A stretch of DNA of 64,000 nucleotides from Sweltsa coloradensis (lineage: Eukaryota; Arthropoda; Insecta; Plecoptera; Chloroperlidae). Location of the stretch: positions 620,001 through 684,000 of the forward strand of contig JAMZAV010000073.1 of NCBI GenBank assembly GCA_024449915.1. The letters are read 5' to 3'. This document shows, piece after piece, positions 24,264 to 35,499 of the stretch; position 1 is the stretch's first letter; every line of letters starts with the position of its first letter. The notes under the pieces were generated by a model. That model had not been told where the DNA came from, did not search any database, and saw only the letters and a program-made list of their open reading frames with translations. The position numbers and the translations under genes were made by a program.

Positions 24264-25086
24264 CCCACCATAGCTTTAGCCTTTTAGGACGGTTCCAGTT
24301 CAGAATCTGGTTTAAAAAAAAACAAATCGAACTGAGAAATGTAGACATATTCAATTTTATAACTACTTTAATGTAGAATTTCAATTCGTTAAAACCATGT
24401 TCCATTTAAACATTTAAACAGTTACAAGACAATTATTATGCAATGGCTAAAAAAAAATTATCATACCAACTATAGTACTAGTTGGTACAATCAGTGTTGA
24501 TTTTTTTTTTCTTTGTCTTCATAAAATATATTCACATCGTCAACATAAAAAATACAAACAGATAAGTTATACTTATTTTTATTTGTTAATGAAACTAATT
24601 GATAATGTTAGGTTTACAGTTGTCTCAACCTACAGTTGATGAACAACATAACTCTTGTAACAGATAGTCCTCAGAAACTTTTGTATAATTCTTATAATAA
24701 TTATTCAAAATCATTGTAGGCCCCTACACTTATTATAAACAATCTCTCACAAGAGAGAAAGGGAAAATTTGACGGTTTTACGTTTTTGATATGATAAAAT
24801 AATAACCAGTCTGGCCAAAGGCTGTCCACATAATTATTAGTATTCTATATTCACACTATATAACTTATTTAAAAAGGAAAACAAAATACAAATTAACTAA
24901 CAATAAAACTATAAAATTAAACAAATATTAATTGGCCTTAAGTATGAAGCTTATCACAAGCAAAATCGGCCAAACAAAATATCACGCAATATTGTCTGTG
25001 TACACCGATCCACGTAATCAAACAGATTAATTCGTCCACCACGTACGTCTGGAGAGAGACATGTTTTTGTTACGAGGTGTACCGGG
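24262..25086. other. AT-rich intergenic DNA
   Basis: Nothing recognisable beyond short A/T runs. Confidence 0.5.
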
Positions 25087-25190
25087 AACAGTAGCGGAAT
25101 GGGTAACTCGTAAATTGTCTGTCTTATCTTGGTTCGCCTTTTCTAAGGGCCTGAAACCAATTGGTACCCTAAGACCATTACGCTACTGTT
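25087..25190. mobile_element. Short foldback element, hAT-like termini
   Basis: AACAGTAGCGGAATGG (25087-25102) and CCATTACGCTACTGTT (25175-25190) are inverted repeats with one mismatch in 16 bp. Read from CAGTAGCG to CGCTACTG the ends look like hAT termini. The 8-bp flanks are not a clear duplication, so this is an old MITE or a chance hairpin. Confidence 0.4.
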
Positions 25191-28100
25191 AAAGAATTCA
25201 TCGGACCTTGTTAAAAAAGATATACTACGGCTAAAAAACGAACAAATGGCCGCGTTCGTGGTTCGCGAGTTGGAGAGAGAGAGAAGAGCGAGTTTTCGGA
25301 CGCGTCCGTGTCGTTGCTGTGGCTAAGAAGTTAATGAGGTGATATAATAATACAAGTTTTTGTGTCAACAACGTGTTCTAGCTTTGTTCAGTGGCCTGGT
25401 ACATTTGTGTGGGTTCTCCGGTTGAGGATAGAAAATAATTTGTATGTCATTATTTGTTGGATGTCGATATGAACAAGGATTAATTTTAGTTATTTGTAAG
25501 AAAGACTGGTACAAGAAAACCCAAAATAAAAACCCAAAGCTACTTAATAAACAGATGGTCAATGACGAACACACAATTAAAATCATAATATTAAAGAGTA
25601 CGGAAAAATACCATTTAAAGGTGGTAATCTTGGCCACGTGACCTGAAATGTCCGAAAACCACCAGTACAATATAAAAAATATGAGAATCTATGGATGCGA
25701 TATTAGTTGGCGTTGCCGGTTTTAATAACTGTATTAAAGAAAGATACAAAATAGAAATATCAAAAAGTTACGTAGAAGTATGAATTACTAAATTGGTTAA
25801 CATTGTACGGCTGCAATGTTGAGGGAGATACATTTCTCCCAGTATATTGGTTTCCGATAGCTTGAGAATAATTCCAATGTAATCTTTTGACATTATTTTG
25901 TGATCTCCAAAATATATGTGACCTCAATTCTACATTCAGTTTGAGCTTTTAATCTCATCCTTGCGTTTTCTGTATTTAATGCACTTTCAAAGTTTTAGGG
26001 AGACATTTCCCCGACTACAAACTAAAGGCAATGGACACTGATGGTAGGTATGCAATTTATTGCTGTTTCAGACTTCAACTAAAGTTATAAGCAGGCACAT
26101 AATTTATTTATGTACAGGGAGAAGCGAATACACAACCAGAGTGCATGTGCACCCACTTAACACACACTTAAATAGTGTTTTGAAGGCTAACATTAAATAT
26201 TTATATTTAGACTGATATACTAAATCTATTCACCCCGACAAATTTTCCTTTTCATTTGTTTGCCGTTAATAAATCGTTTATGGTTTTGATACCGTTCCAA
26301 GTTTTAAGTGAAATGAAAGTGGCCTAAGTGATTAAACATTATCTACGTCACTATTAACGTACAAAGTGCAAATTGATACTTAAAAATAAAACTAATTGTT
26401 GTTATTCTTTTAATCCGGTCAATTAGGAGTTTTTGGAATTGTTTATGCCCCGAAGTTGTCCGGCCATCAGTATATGGGACGTGTGTGGGTCTGTTGCTAC
26501 TTGACTCGGCTCGTTATAGGGAAACTGGTTGGCGGAATCAGTTCGGCGTATCTGCACAGCTCCTGAAGTGGACGGTCCACAGGGCCAAGTACTTTATACG
26601 TTCGTGTACTCGTTAATAATATAGTGTCATACAATTCGTTAGTCAACTAATATAAATCACACTAAGAACTACCTTCAATGTCTGACACTGCTCTGAAGTG
26701 GCAGAATATAATGATCAGACAAATCACCATTGCTGATTGTTGATTAATTATTGACACTCGTTGAAAAGTTGATACCGGGAATATTCGATCGATGTTTGGA
26801 CTGAAAAACACTACATTTCACTTCAAAATGTATTAATTTAGACATAATTTATTCGCATTGTCATTATAATACTCATTGTTACTATATTTAATTACTTGAG
26901 TTTACAATTTAACTATTTTAAACGAGATTTGATTTTGATATGGCTGTATCAAAATAATGCTTTTATTTTCGACTTTAAAAATTGACGTAAGCTACGATCT
27001 AGACTGTTATAAAAGTTTGTCGTGAAACATTACGGTGAAAAAACGCAATTATACTACCTGGGCTAATCAGTTTATACTTATAACCTGCGACTATTATTAG
27101 TACATTGTAATAGAACACTATATTCAAAGCTCGGAACGACATGAGTTTTGTTGCATTGCCCTTCAACAACAACAAGGATGATTCAGAATGTGTTGGTGAA
27201 TTCAGCTCCATTCCTAAATGAGAATGTTTGTGTACTTGGCACCTTCACCATAAGATTTCAATGCAAGATAACATGTAACGTTCTTCGTCAAATATCTGTT
27301 TATTGAGGAGATTTGCTCCCTATTTTTATCAATATCATTGGCATGAGTTTCAACCTGCAATCCATTAGGGCTCCAGTAAACCGGAGGTGTCCTTATATCT
27401 ACGAGTCAATTAACTTTAGATAATGGCGAATACAGATTTGCGCTAATTGACTGATAAGAAAGCGCGTCTACCAACACTTTCAGGAGAGTGTTATTAACAA
27501 CTACCATTTATTAGTCATGTCAACAATACTAAAGCACTAATAGAAATGACCTTATACCTTATTTCTTCAGACATTCGTGGGGGCGACATTATAATATTAT
27601 ACTTATAGACGTATTTGTTCGTGAATTTCTCTATGGTTTCAACTGCGAAACTCATTCGGAATGTGTAAGGGAGAAAACAGATTAGATATAATATTATATC
27701 AATACATTTAATCAGTAGATCAATAAATGCAACATATGGTCAGAAAAATCGTTTTGATCTATACATATATTTAATAACGACGCACACTATGAACATAGAA
27801 GTTTTATTAAAAACCTTATCAACTTGATTGATATCTATAGGCTTACTTACTCCTTTCTTTCACCCTCCCCCCCCCCTTCCCTCCCACCCACTACACCATC
27901 TGGCAGCTAAATCCAAAAGAAAATGCTAAAATCAAAACCTAAAAACTTAAAATAAAAAGGTCTTTATCAGTAAATTGACCAAATAATGTTGCTTGTATAC
28001 ATTTTGTTGTGATTACTGAGCATTGTTGCTTGAGCGTTCTTGTGTGCCACGGCAATAGTATAGTGGGGTAATAGTATTTGAAGATTATGTTTTAAACTTT

Positions 28101-28878
28101 TAGTATGCTTATAATTAAGTTTCTATCAGTATTAATTGAAAGTATATTTGTCATGAAAATAAATGATACGACTAGCTATGAAAATTCAAAACAAGTAAAT
28201 TTTCTAATCTCCATTTTATTTGAGTTTAATTATGAAATAAACTGAATCAATATGTTTTTCTCTTTACATTAACATCAAACATCAAACAACATTCTTATAG
28301 GTCTCTTAACGCGCTTGAATATGCAGGAACGAAGCAACATTTCCTATAAAAAGTTCTGCATGTAAAAGATTATTGCATCATTATTTAACTGGCAATCATA
28401 TTGCAATGTCTCCCAGCGTAACATCAGCGAAGACTCTTAATCAGCTGTTTTGTCCGCGACTAATTGGTCGATAAATCTGCCACTGTCTAAAAACAGATAA
28501 ACGAACTGGCTATTAAACTGTAGATAACAATAAAAAAGCTTAACATAATGATAACTGTATAGAAAAAGAAGAAGAAGAAGTTCATGAAAGAGTTGAATCT
28601 TGTAACAAGTTGCCTCCCATAATTAACTCCTGATTCAGTCAAGTGATAGTTTAACTAGAATAACATTAAACTAATAATAATGAATCAGTTTAGTTGTTAA
28701 ATCAGATACGCACACTCACAGTACAGTAGCTACTGCCAGCATTCACCTTGTATAAAACATTTATTGATATTGTACATGTACTCGTCTTGACTGCATGCAA
28801 TTTATTTTTTATATTACCATTATGCACGAAAATAACAGAAATGTTTCCAAATGAAAATATACGGCACCGCAATAACAC
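25191..28878. other. AT-rich intergenic DNA with sparse CpG patches
   Basis: A CpG-richer patch (25245-25320, with palindrome GGACGCGTCC) could be regulatory. A C-run lies at about 27868. The GAAGAAGAAG tract near 28570 is short. No exon or RNA gene is supported. Confidence 0.45.
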
Positions 28879-28891
28879 AATATTATGCAGG

Positions 28892-29090
28892 ACCACCGAC
28901 AGTGTTGGCTTGAGTGCTAAGAGCGCGACTCTGATTCGGGAGGTCCCGGGTTCAAATCCCGTCGAGACCGGCAATCCCGACTGAAGTTTTCCGAGGAATG
29001 CAAAGGAATGAGTTTTCTTAAGCAGCCCTCGGACATCCCTTCACAATATTGTCCTAACCCCAATACTCCTCGACACCACGATAAGTTAAA
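28892..29090 (+). mobile_element. SINE family A, copy 2, with 12-bp target duplication
   Basis: The tRNA-like head (ACCGACAGTGTTGGC, GGTCCCGGGTTCAAATCC) is followed by the family body (CTGACTGAAG... CAGCCCTCGGACATCCC). The element is bounded by a perfect 12-bp direct repeat, ATATTATGCAGG, at 28880-28891 and 29091-29102. This is the duplication expected from LINE-type target-primed integration, and it fixes the element at 199 bp. It ends in GATAAGTTAAA and lacks the TGCACCCTGGGCAGG segment of copies 1, 3 and 5. Confidence 0.88.
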
Positions 29091-29312
29091 ATATTATGCA
29101 GGGCCGGCCTATAAAATTTATATGCTGACTCTAATAACAATTACACGAATTCAAATTGTTTAATGCTATAATATTTCTCTCACTTGAAGACAAATTTCGC
29201 AAACATGATGATCTTAGAAGCAGCAGACCGACTTTGAGAAAACATACACCCTGGACATGATGACAGAAAGTGAACCACTTTAAATGTAATTTCTAAGTAT
29301 ACACAGAATGAA

Positions 29313-29830
29313 AGTCCAACTCGCAACCTTCTCGTGGTTTGGCCCGTGAGGGGTAGACTTACTGTGGTCCTCAGTAAACTGGGCCTCAAGAAAATAGTCC
29401 CTATATCACTGTAATTTTTTGGTGTTGTATTGCTGCTTGTTTAATTTTCCTCCTAACCTGAGAAGTAACTATAATATTTATGTGATAATTTATACTTGTT
29501 TCCAAAACTGGAACACTTCCCCTTGTAATTTTGTAAAAACTGAGGCCCAGAATACTAAAGACCACAATACGGTTACCCCCCGTGAGTAGGGGAGTTTTAC
29601 TCCTGAATCTAATGGCGAGCTCTGGGTCGTCGTCGGGGAACTTTCCCCTCCCTTTGACTACCTCCCCGACGGCGACGACAATGACAACACGGACGGACGA
29701 TGACACAGACGAAGACGACCACGACGTGGGGGAACCCCTGCCCTCCCCATACGCTTGTGGCTGGTTCTGACCAGCACAGGTCTGTTCACCCCTTATCCCC
29801 CCTTTTCCCCCTACATTCCTCCCCTTGGAA
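29313..29830 (+). mobile_element. Repeat family B, copy 2, split by a MITE
   Basis: Begins with GTCCAACTCGCAACCTTCTC and GTGGTTTGGCCCGTGAG, as copy 3 does. It is interrupted at 29351-29578 by a MITE, then resumes with the GGCGAGCTCTGGGTCGTCG, CGACGACAATGACAAC and CTTGTGGCTGGTTCTGACC blocks. The 3' end of the family (GCATAAATATGAGACG... and AATC tail) is absent here. No pol III boxes are evident; the family looks like a retroposon with a tetranucleotide tail. Confidence 0.8.
29351..29578. mobile_element. 228-bp MITE with 8-bp target duplication
   Basis: The ends are inverted repeats of about 39 bp: GGGTAGACTTACTGTGGTCC at the left matches the reverse complement of the right end (...GGACCACAATACGGTTACCC-like, with several mismatches), and both sides share TGGGCCTCA. 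It is flanked by perfect 8-bp duplications, CCCGTGAG, at 29343-29350 and 29579-29586, and removing it restores the contiguous B sequence. There is no coding capacity. An 8-bp duplication fits hAT or Merlin; the GGGTA terminus is not a typical hAT end, so the superfamily is open. Confidence 0.85.
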
Positions 29831-30162
29831 AGAAGTATACATAGTGGTAACTCACACTTATAGAAATAGTTTTATCTTGGAGGCGCGAATAATCTTAGCT
29901 GTTAAAGCGCCCTAAATCTACTAATACTAATACAGAATGGAAATGCTAATCATTAATTTCATGTGTAAATTCAACATGTGACCACTGACTTGAATTGCTT
30001 TAGTTTAGTATATTATACAGAATGAAATAATGTGAAATGTGAAATGTGAAATGTGTCGATATTTCTCTTCCAGGTGTGATATACACGTGTTAATACACCA
30101 GGTTGATATTTCTCAGACGGGTAATAAAACGCACCCCCGACTTTCCAGCTTCACGATAAGAA

Positions 30163-30300
30163 CCCCCCCCCCCCCCCCCCAGCAGCCCCGGCCGAGAATG
30201 AGCTCTGAATTGGAGCAAATTCTGAGCCCATCTTGGGGAAGCAATAATGCGCCAAAGGGTTGCGCTATTAGGGGTTAACCCCCCCACCCCCCCAATCCCC
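30163..30300. repeat. Poly-C tracts
   Basis: C-runs of about 18 bp (30163-30180) and several shorter ones (30279-30305) flank a GC-richer segment. They are likely to form G-quadruplexes on the other strand and to be error-prone in assembly. Confidence 0.8.
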
Positions 30301-30436
30301 CAACCGACACCCCCAATCGCTGCAGGGCTCACGCGTTTAGTGACCTGCCGACAACAAGGAGGAAATTGTTTTCCGATAAAAAAAAAGTATCTTTTATAAA
30401 GCACACGCCATTAATCCACCGCGTCGTTACTTAGAC

Positions 30437-30483
30437 GAAGAAGAAGAAGAAGAAGAAGAAGAAGAAGAAGAAGAAGAAGAGAA
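30437..30483. repeat. GAA microsatellite
   Basis: Uninterrupted (GAA)n of about 47 bp, just upstream of a family E copy. Confidence 0.95.
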
Positions 30484-30574
30484 TAAACCTGTTCGAAAAG
30501 TGTTGGTTCCCTCGTGTGGTGAACGATTAACCGACTGAGGTAGCGCAGCGTGAGGTCCTTCACGTGTGACGTCA

Positions 30575-30760
30575 CAGGTAGTCCGTCCGTCTGCGCGTGA
30601 GTGACGTCTCACGATCAAAACCGAACATGACATTGATTAAATGCGTTTTGTTGGTTAGGTTGTGAGATGAATGTCCGTCCGTCTGCGCGTGAGTGACGTA
30701 TCACGATCAAAACGAACATGACATCTGATTAAATGCGTTTTGTTGGTTGACATTTCGTTT
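30575..30760 (+). repeat. Family E, 5' half in tandem duplicate
   Basis: The segment beginning GTCCGTCCGTCTGCGCGTGA at 30581 repeats at 30673 (period 92). Both copies continue through CACGATCAAAAC and AAATGCGTTTTGTTGGTT. The same sequence, diverged, lies at 59230-59310. SINE A copy 3 follows immediately. Confidence 0.75.
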
Positions 30761-30761
30761 T

Positions 30762-31003
30762 GTCGGCAGTGTTGGCTCTTGCGTTGTGTATGAGAGTGAT
30801 TCAGGAGGTCACGGGTTCGAATCCCATCATCGGCAATCCTGACTGAAAGTTTTTCCCGAGGTTCCTTCGTTAATGCGAATGCAAGGGATTGAGTCCTCTA
30901 AAACAGACCTCGGGCATCCCTTCACAATTGTCTAAATTCCAAAATACCTAGTTAGACACATGCATTGCACCCTGGGCAGGTTTCCCAAGATAAATTTAAT
31001 TTT
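30762..31003 (+). mobile_element. SINE family A, copy 3
   Basis: Head CGGCAGTGTTGGCTC, B box GGTCACGGGTTCGAATCC, body CTGACTGAAAG... GGGATTGAGTCCTC... CCTCGGGCATCCC, and the full 3' part ending GCATTGCACCCTGGGCAGG with an A/T-rich tail. Part of the anticodon-arm region is diverged. No target duplication found. Confidence 0.82.
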
Positions 31004-31019
31004 ACATAACTATTCAACA

Positions 31020-31080
31020 CGGATGATACAGAATGTTTTTAGTGACCCTGGGGTCAAGGGGGGTGGGGGAGTCAGCACAA
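31020..31080 (+). repeat. Family E middle fragment
   Basis: GATACAGAATGTTTTTAGTGACCCTGG and the G/A-rich stretch after it parallel 59331-59365 (GATACAGAATTTGTTGATGACCCTGG). It lies in the 3' part of a 140-codon minus-strand open frame, which argues against that frame being a gene. Confidence 0.45.
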
Positions 31081-32639
31081 AAATAGGATTTATTTATAGA
31101 AACTGATTTACACAGAAGGACCCGGCACCCCCGACATAACATGTGATTGTATGAATCAGGTTGGTCCTTTATTGACAATCTGTTGACAAGTATAGCTATA
31201 CTCTCCCCGTGCTTGTGGAAGACTATTTGCAGCGCTATAAGGCTGGTGTTAGCAATTAAACAATTACAGTTAAAATATATTATGTAATAACTGCGATTTT
31301 TAACGAATTTTTTAAGCTTTTTGGTAGGGAATTTTGTGAAAATTGACGTTACGAATTTTTTAAACTGGCCTATAAACCTGCTAACTATAGAGCATCGTGC
31401 CTTGAAACTGTGCACAAAATATACACTCACACACAAATATGTTCGCCCTAAAATAAGCCTACACCTACCTCATCTTGCGGTAATCAGCATATTTTGACCA
31501 GACATGTGCCTCAATTACAAAAACGTTACATGCATTTACGGAAAATATAATATGCGACTACGTCAATAATAGCCCGTATATTTCTGACTTAAATCCTCTA
31601 AGGTCACGGGACATAAATATTGTCGCAGTGTTATTTCTAACCTAGCTCGAAAATGACAAAGTTTTGCCATTTTGTTATACGAACCCAGAATTTTGTATGT
31701 TGCTCGTTAAATTCATAACTAATTATCGTATGGAATAAATGTTTAGAGGGTGAATACCCTTTTAAATCGTATTGAATAACTTTTCTGCAATAAAACCCCT
31801 TCACCAAAAAGATGATAAATCTTACATTTTCTAATAAGCTAAGCTAAGTCTTCGTTATCTGTTCAAACTATTTAAAACGATCCAAGAGTTTATCAAAAAG
31901 TCCAATTCGTAACAATTAAAATAATTTAGAACCGCGAAAATGCGACTTAATTGAGATATATGTCGAGTGTCTCCGCTTTCTTTGTAGTTAGTCAGCTAAC
32001 ATTTTCCCTAATTCTCGCCAAAAAGCAACAAACAAGCTGCTCTCTCGTCGTCCCATGAAGACGGATCGCGATCCTCGCGTCTCGTCCAGGAATAGACGCA
32101 TCACAGGCGAGGGAATGAGCATAGCTCTGCCAACACCCTACACTAACTAACAAATACCCGAGTGTCAGCCGGTACTATATACAAAACGTCACTTTAGCAT
32201 TCACTAATAGACCGTATAAGTTAGCAGCTATGTGACATACTGCCGAAGCGAAAACAGCAGAGCGAGTCTAATGAATCAAAGATTATTTATATGTTTAGCT
32301 TTTCTAGAAGCTTTTGGTGGGGAAGTGTAAGCACAATAGCAGTTAATTAGGTTTCAAAGATACTTTCTCTGGCTGATGGATTGTTTATTTATTTTAAAAT
32401 CGGAGGAATTTAGTAGACTCAAGGGATGTTCATTTAGAGCAAATGGGCTTTGTAAGTGGTTAGGTATCTTGAATGGTTGAGTGAGCAATTAGCAAGTATA
32501 CCGCTACCTGAGGTAAACTGAATACAAAAGTAGGGCAAATGTTGAATATTAATACGTTAAATCAATAGTTTAAGGAAGTAAAAAATACACAAACTGTGGA
32601 GAGTTTGGAAAATCAAATTTAAATTATGCCCAAAGACGT
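31081..32639. other. AT-rich intergenic DNA with one CpG patch
   Basis: A patch at 32040-32110 is CpG-rich and contains the 12-bp palindrome GGATCGCGATCC (32063-32074). The 140-codon minus-strand frame (31014-31436) lacks recognisable domains. No exon supported. Confidence 0.4.
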
Positions 32640-32825
32640 TGACCAACAGATGTAGGATGTAGCTCAAGCGGGAAACGCAAGATGATTCTGTTCCCGGATT
32701 TGAATCCCGCTACCGGCAATCCTTACTGAAGGTTTTCTTCCGTCGTTAAAGGGAATGCAACGAATTGAGTCCTCATAAACATCTTTCCACATCCTTCACA
32801 ATTTTCATAACTCACAATACATCGT
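32640..32825 (+). mobile_element. SINE family A, copy 4 (diverged)
   Basis: Recognisable by TAGCTCAAGCG, a B-box-like GGATTTGAATCCCG, CCGGCAATCCTTACTGAAGG, GAATTGAGTCCTC and CATCCTTCACAATT. It is more diverged than the other copies and lacks the GCACCCTGGGCAGG end. Confidence 0.72.
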
Positions 32826-33009
32826 TTACCGTTTTACCTATTAGTAAAGTTGCTCTACTTAGTTCTACTAGTGGTAATCCTGTGCTAGAATATCTATACT
32901 CTTGGGTTAAGATAGGCTATAGTAAAGATATCCTGCCATACAGGTGTGATATACGAGAGCTTGAACCTTCATAATATAAATTAGTTCGTTCTAAACCCAA
33001 AGCTCATCA

Positions 33010-33317
33010 GTTTTGTCTTAGGAGTTTGTAAACGGTGACTATGGAGCCGTCCTAGCAACGAGGCACATAATAAATTCAGAGTTTTTCTGAATCGGCCTTG
33101 TTGATTCTGGCGTTGATCTGCGGGTGTTCGCACTGTTCATACCACTGATTGCTATATTTCCTATTAAACATATCGATCTTTGGTTGGTTCTCGCTCACTC
33201 GTCAATTGCGTCGGGGCCTACAGAGTTGGCTTGGTCGCTTTGATTTACTGTCCCCCGCTGAAAATCAGTTATACAACTGAGTGGGTAGACTCTTAATACA
33301 ATTTATTTATTTATTTA
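33010..33317 (+). mobile_element. SINE-like family C, copy 1
   Basis: Shares GCAACGAGGCACATAATAAA, CAGAG..CTGAATCGGC, ATCGATCTTTGGTTGG, GGCTTGGTCGCTTTGATT and CTGAAAATCAGTTAT with the C copies at 46.7, 47.4 and 57.5 kb, and ends in an ATTT-repeat tail (33300-33317). The tRNA-like head seen in copy 2 is missing, consistent with 5' truncation. Confidence 0.8.
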
Positions 33318-35499
33318 AACTATAGGGTTAGAAATTAACAAATTGTATCAATTTTACGATGGTCAAAGATATCACATCAAAATTACCTGATAATGGCTAA
33401 TAGTAATTTCTAATGAACTTGTCAATCATTTCAGGATCGTATTAGTGGTAGTGGCATAATGTACATGCTCAACAATTATAATTACTAATTATTAGTGCCT
33501 GTTACTTCCACACGGCAGATCCTGCGATCCCCCTTCTTCGCTACGTGTGTGGATCTGCGGTCTCGACTCTCAACTATTGAATAATTTATTATCGTTTCGG
33601 TTTCTCGTATTGGTGAGGAAGTGGTGGGCGCGACGGCCATTTAACAGACACCAGAGACATCTAGCGTCAACGAGAGGAAGTTGTTTTAGTCCAGACGCGA
33701 GCCGCCATCAAAACCTTTCATATTTCACGGAAATAAAAAATATACACACACACAGACGACATTTTGACATTCTTAACTAAACGTGCCATCGAGATGTTAA
33801 TAGGGCCAACACACTCGGTAGGTCATTTATCATGGGAGTAATATTTTACTACTGCGCTAGTAAACGTTGGTCCTTTGCCATCATTAAGATGTAACAACTC
33901 GATCTGTGATTCAAACAGAGTTGGTGTAATTTAGACTACTTCGCCGGTGATGCCGTTTTTATTTCTATTTAAATTTGACATTGATTAATTTGATGCTTGT
34001 TCTATTTAGAAGTTCCATCATTAATAAGACTTCATCATGTACTCGTACTGTGGCGTAGGAGGAACGGGAAGGGATGAAAAAAGTAAGACAGGGATATCGT
34101 GTAGGCATAGTTACAGATTTGGTTTCAGCGCTTTTAGTATTGCAAAACATTTGATTATAGTCCCTATAATATTAATTATTAAACGAACAAGTTTCAGTAA
34201 AAAGGATATTAGAAAAATGTATTTGAATAGCATTTTCAAAAACTTTCTCAGACCATAAAGATTTAAGTTTATGCTCAAACTGAAAGTTGAACAAAGGAAA
34301 ACTCCCAACAATCAAAATGACATAATATAAAATGGACCATGACCTCCCGATTTAAAGTCTCGCGCATGACGCGATGTTTTAAAGGGCCGGGCTTTTTAAG
34401 ATTGGTACGATGCTGTAGAGTGTCTATGTGGAACATAAAATAAACAGGTCAAAGACGATTTAAGAAATTCCCTAAAATGCAGATTTACACAAATTTCAGG
34501 ATCAAAAAAGTTTTTTGAAAATCGTATAAAATCATAGTTACAAGATAAAATAATTTGAACGTTATTTTAATGTAATGTTGTGATTATGTGGTAAAAATAA
34601 TTTTTCGGGGAAATAGCTCCTTTAATGTGAGTGATAACGATTGGGCGTAAATGCATGGTGCATTGGTGCAACTGAGAAACGAACCCAGAACAACGATAAG
34701 AACTCTCATAAGAAGAATGAAGGATACATTAATAATTAGTCCAATAAAAGACACACCCCATTTTAAATCCACGTATATTAAAATCTATTCACCGTTCATT
34801 TGACGATGTAATTGAATTTTAATGTGGCTTGTTCGGCTTATTGCAGAAAGAATTTATGTATCTAGAGATTACTTCTTCTCGCCTGTGGCATAATAATATG
34901 CAAATCTATACCCCTCTCCGCCTCTTTTAATATCCTGTTGCGCGTACTTATTAAGAAAGAGACACAACGCTCTAGTTAATTAAAGCCCAATGAGGAATTA
35001 ATGAAGCTGATGCGTGAGTTATTGCTCATCCTCGCCGCCAGGGGAGACCGTTACGAGATAGTTAAAACACAGACGAGGACTCTAATGACTCAATATTTAT
35101 TCATTCATTCATTCACGCTGATTAAATTATTTCTGAAGGGATATCACTCTCCGTGTGCTGTTCAATGCATCGTATTCTAGTAGCCACAAGGACTAACAAT
35201 AACTGTTGAATTTCTAAAACTTGTGTATGAGATATTCTCCAATATTTATTTTTCAAAACTATAGCATCAAATTTGAATAAATATCATCTGAACTACAATT
35301 TTCACAAAACAATTTTAATTAAGAAATACGTTATTAATAAAAATAGGACTGGAAAACCTTGTTGCGATTTGTATTTATTGTTGGCACTTTTATCACGTAT
35401 ACCTAACGATCAGGAATAAAGGATGGTTTTAGGATTATGTCCAAGGAAAGAAAGAAATAGAATATAATAATATAATATATTGCAATTACGGAAAAGTTA
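33318..35499. other. AT-rich intergenic DNA, one possible conserved element
   Basis: Around 34880-35110 the sequence is denser in recognisable sites (ATGCAAAT octamer, TTAATTAA, TGACTCA) than its surroundings and may be regulatory. An ATTC repeat lies at 35098-35115. No gene seen. Confidence 0.35.

Noticed and set aside
29098..29128. CAGGGCCGGCCTATAAAATT as an hAT MITE start
   Set aside because: No matching right end in the next kilobases; its first bases are part of the SINE A target duplication.
31014..31436. 140-codon minus-strand frame
   Set aside because: No domain or composition typical of coding sequence, and it overlaps a fragment of repeat E at one end.
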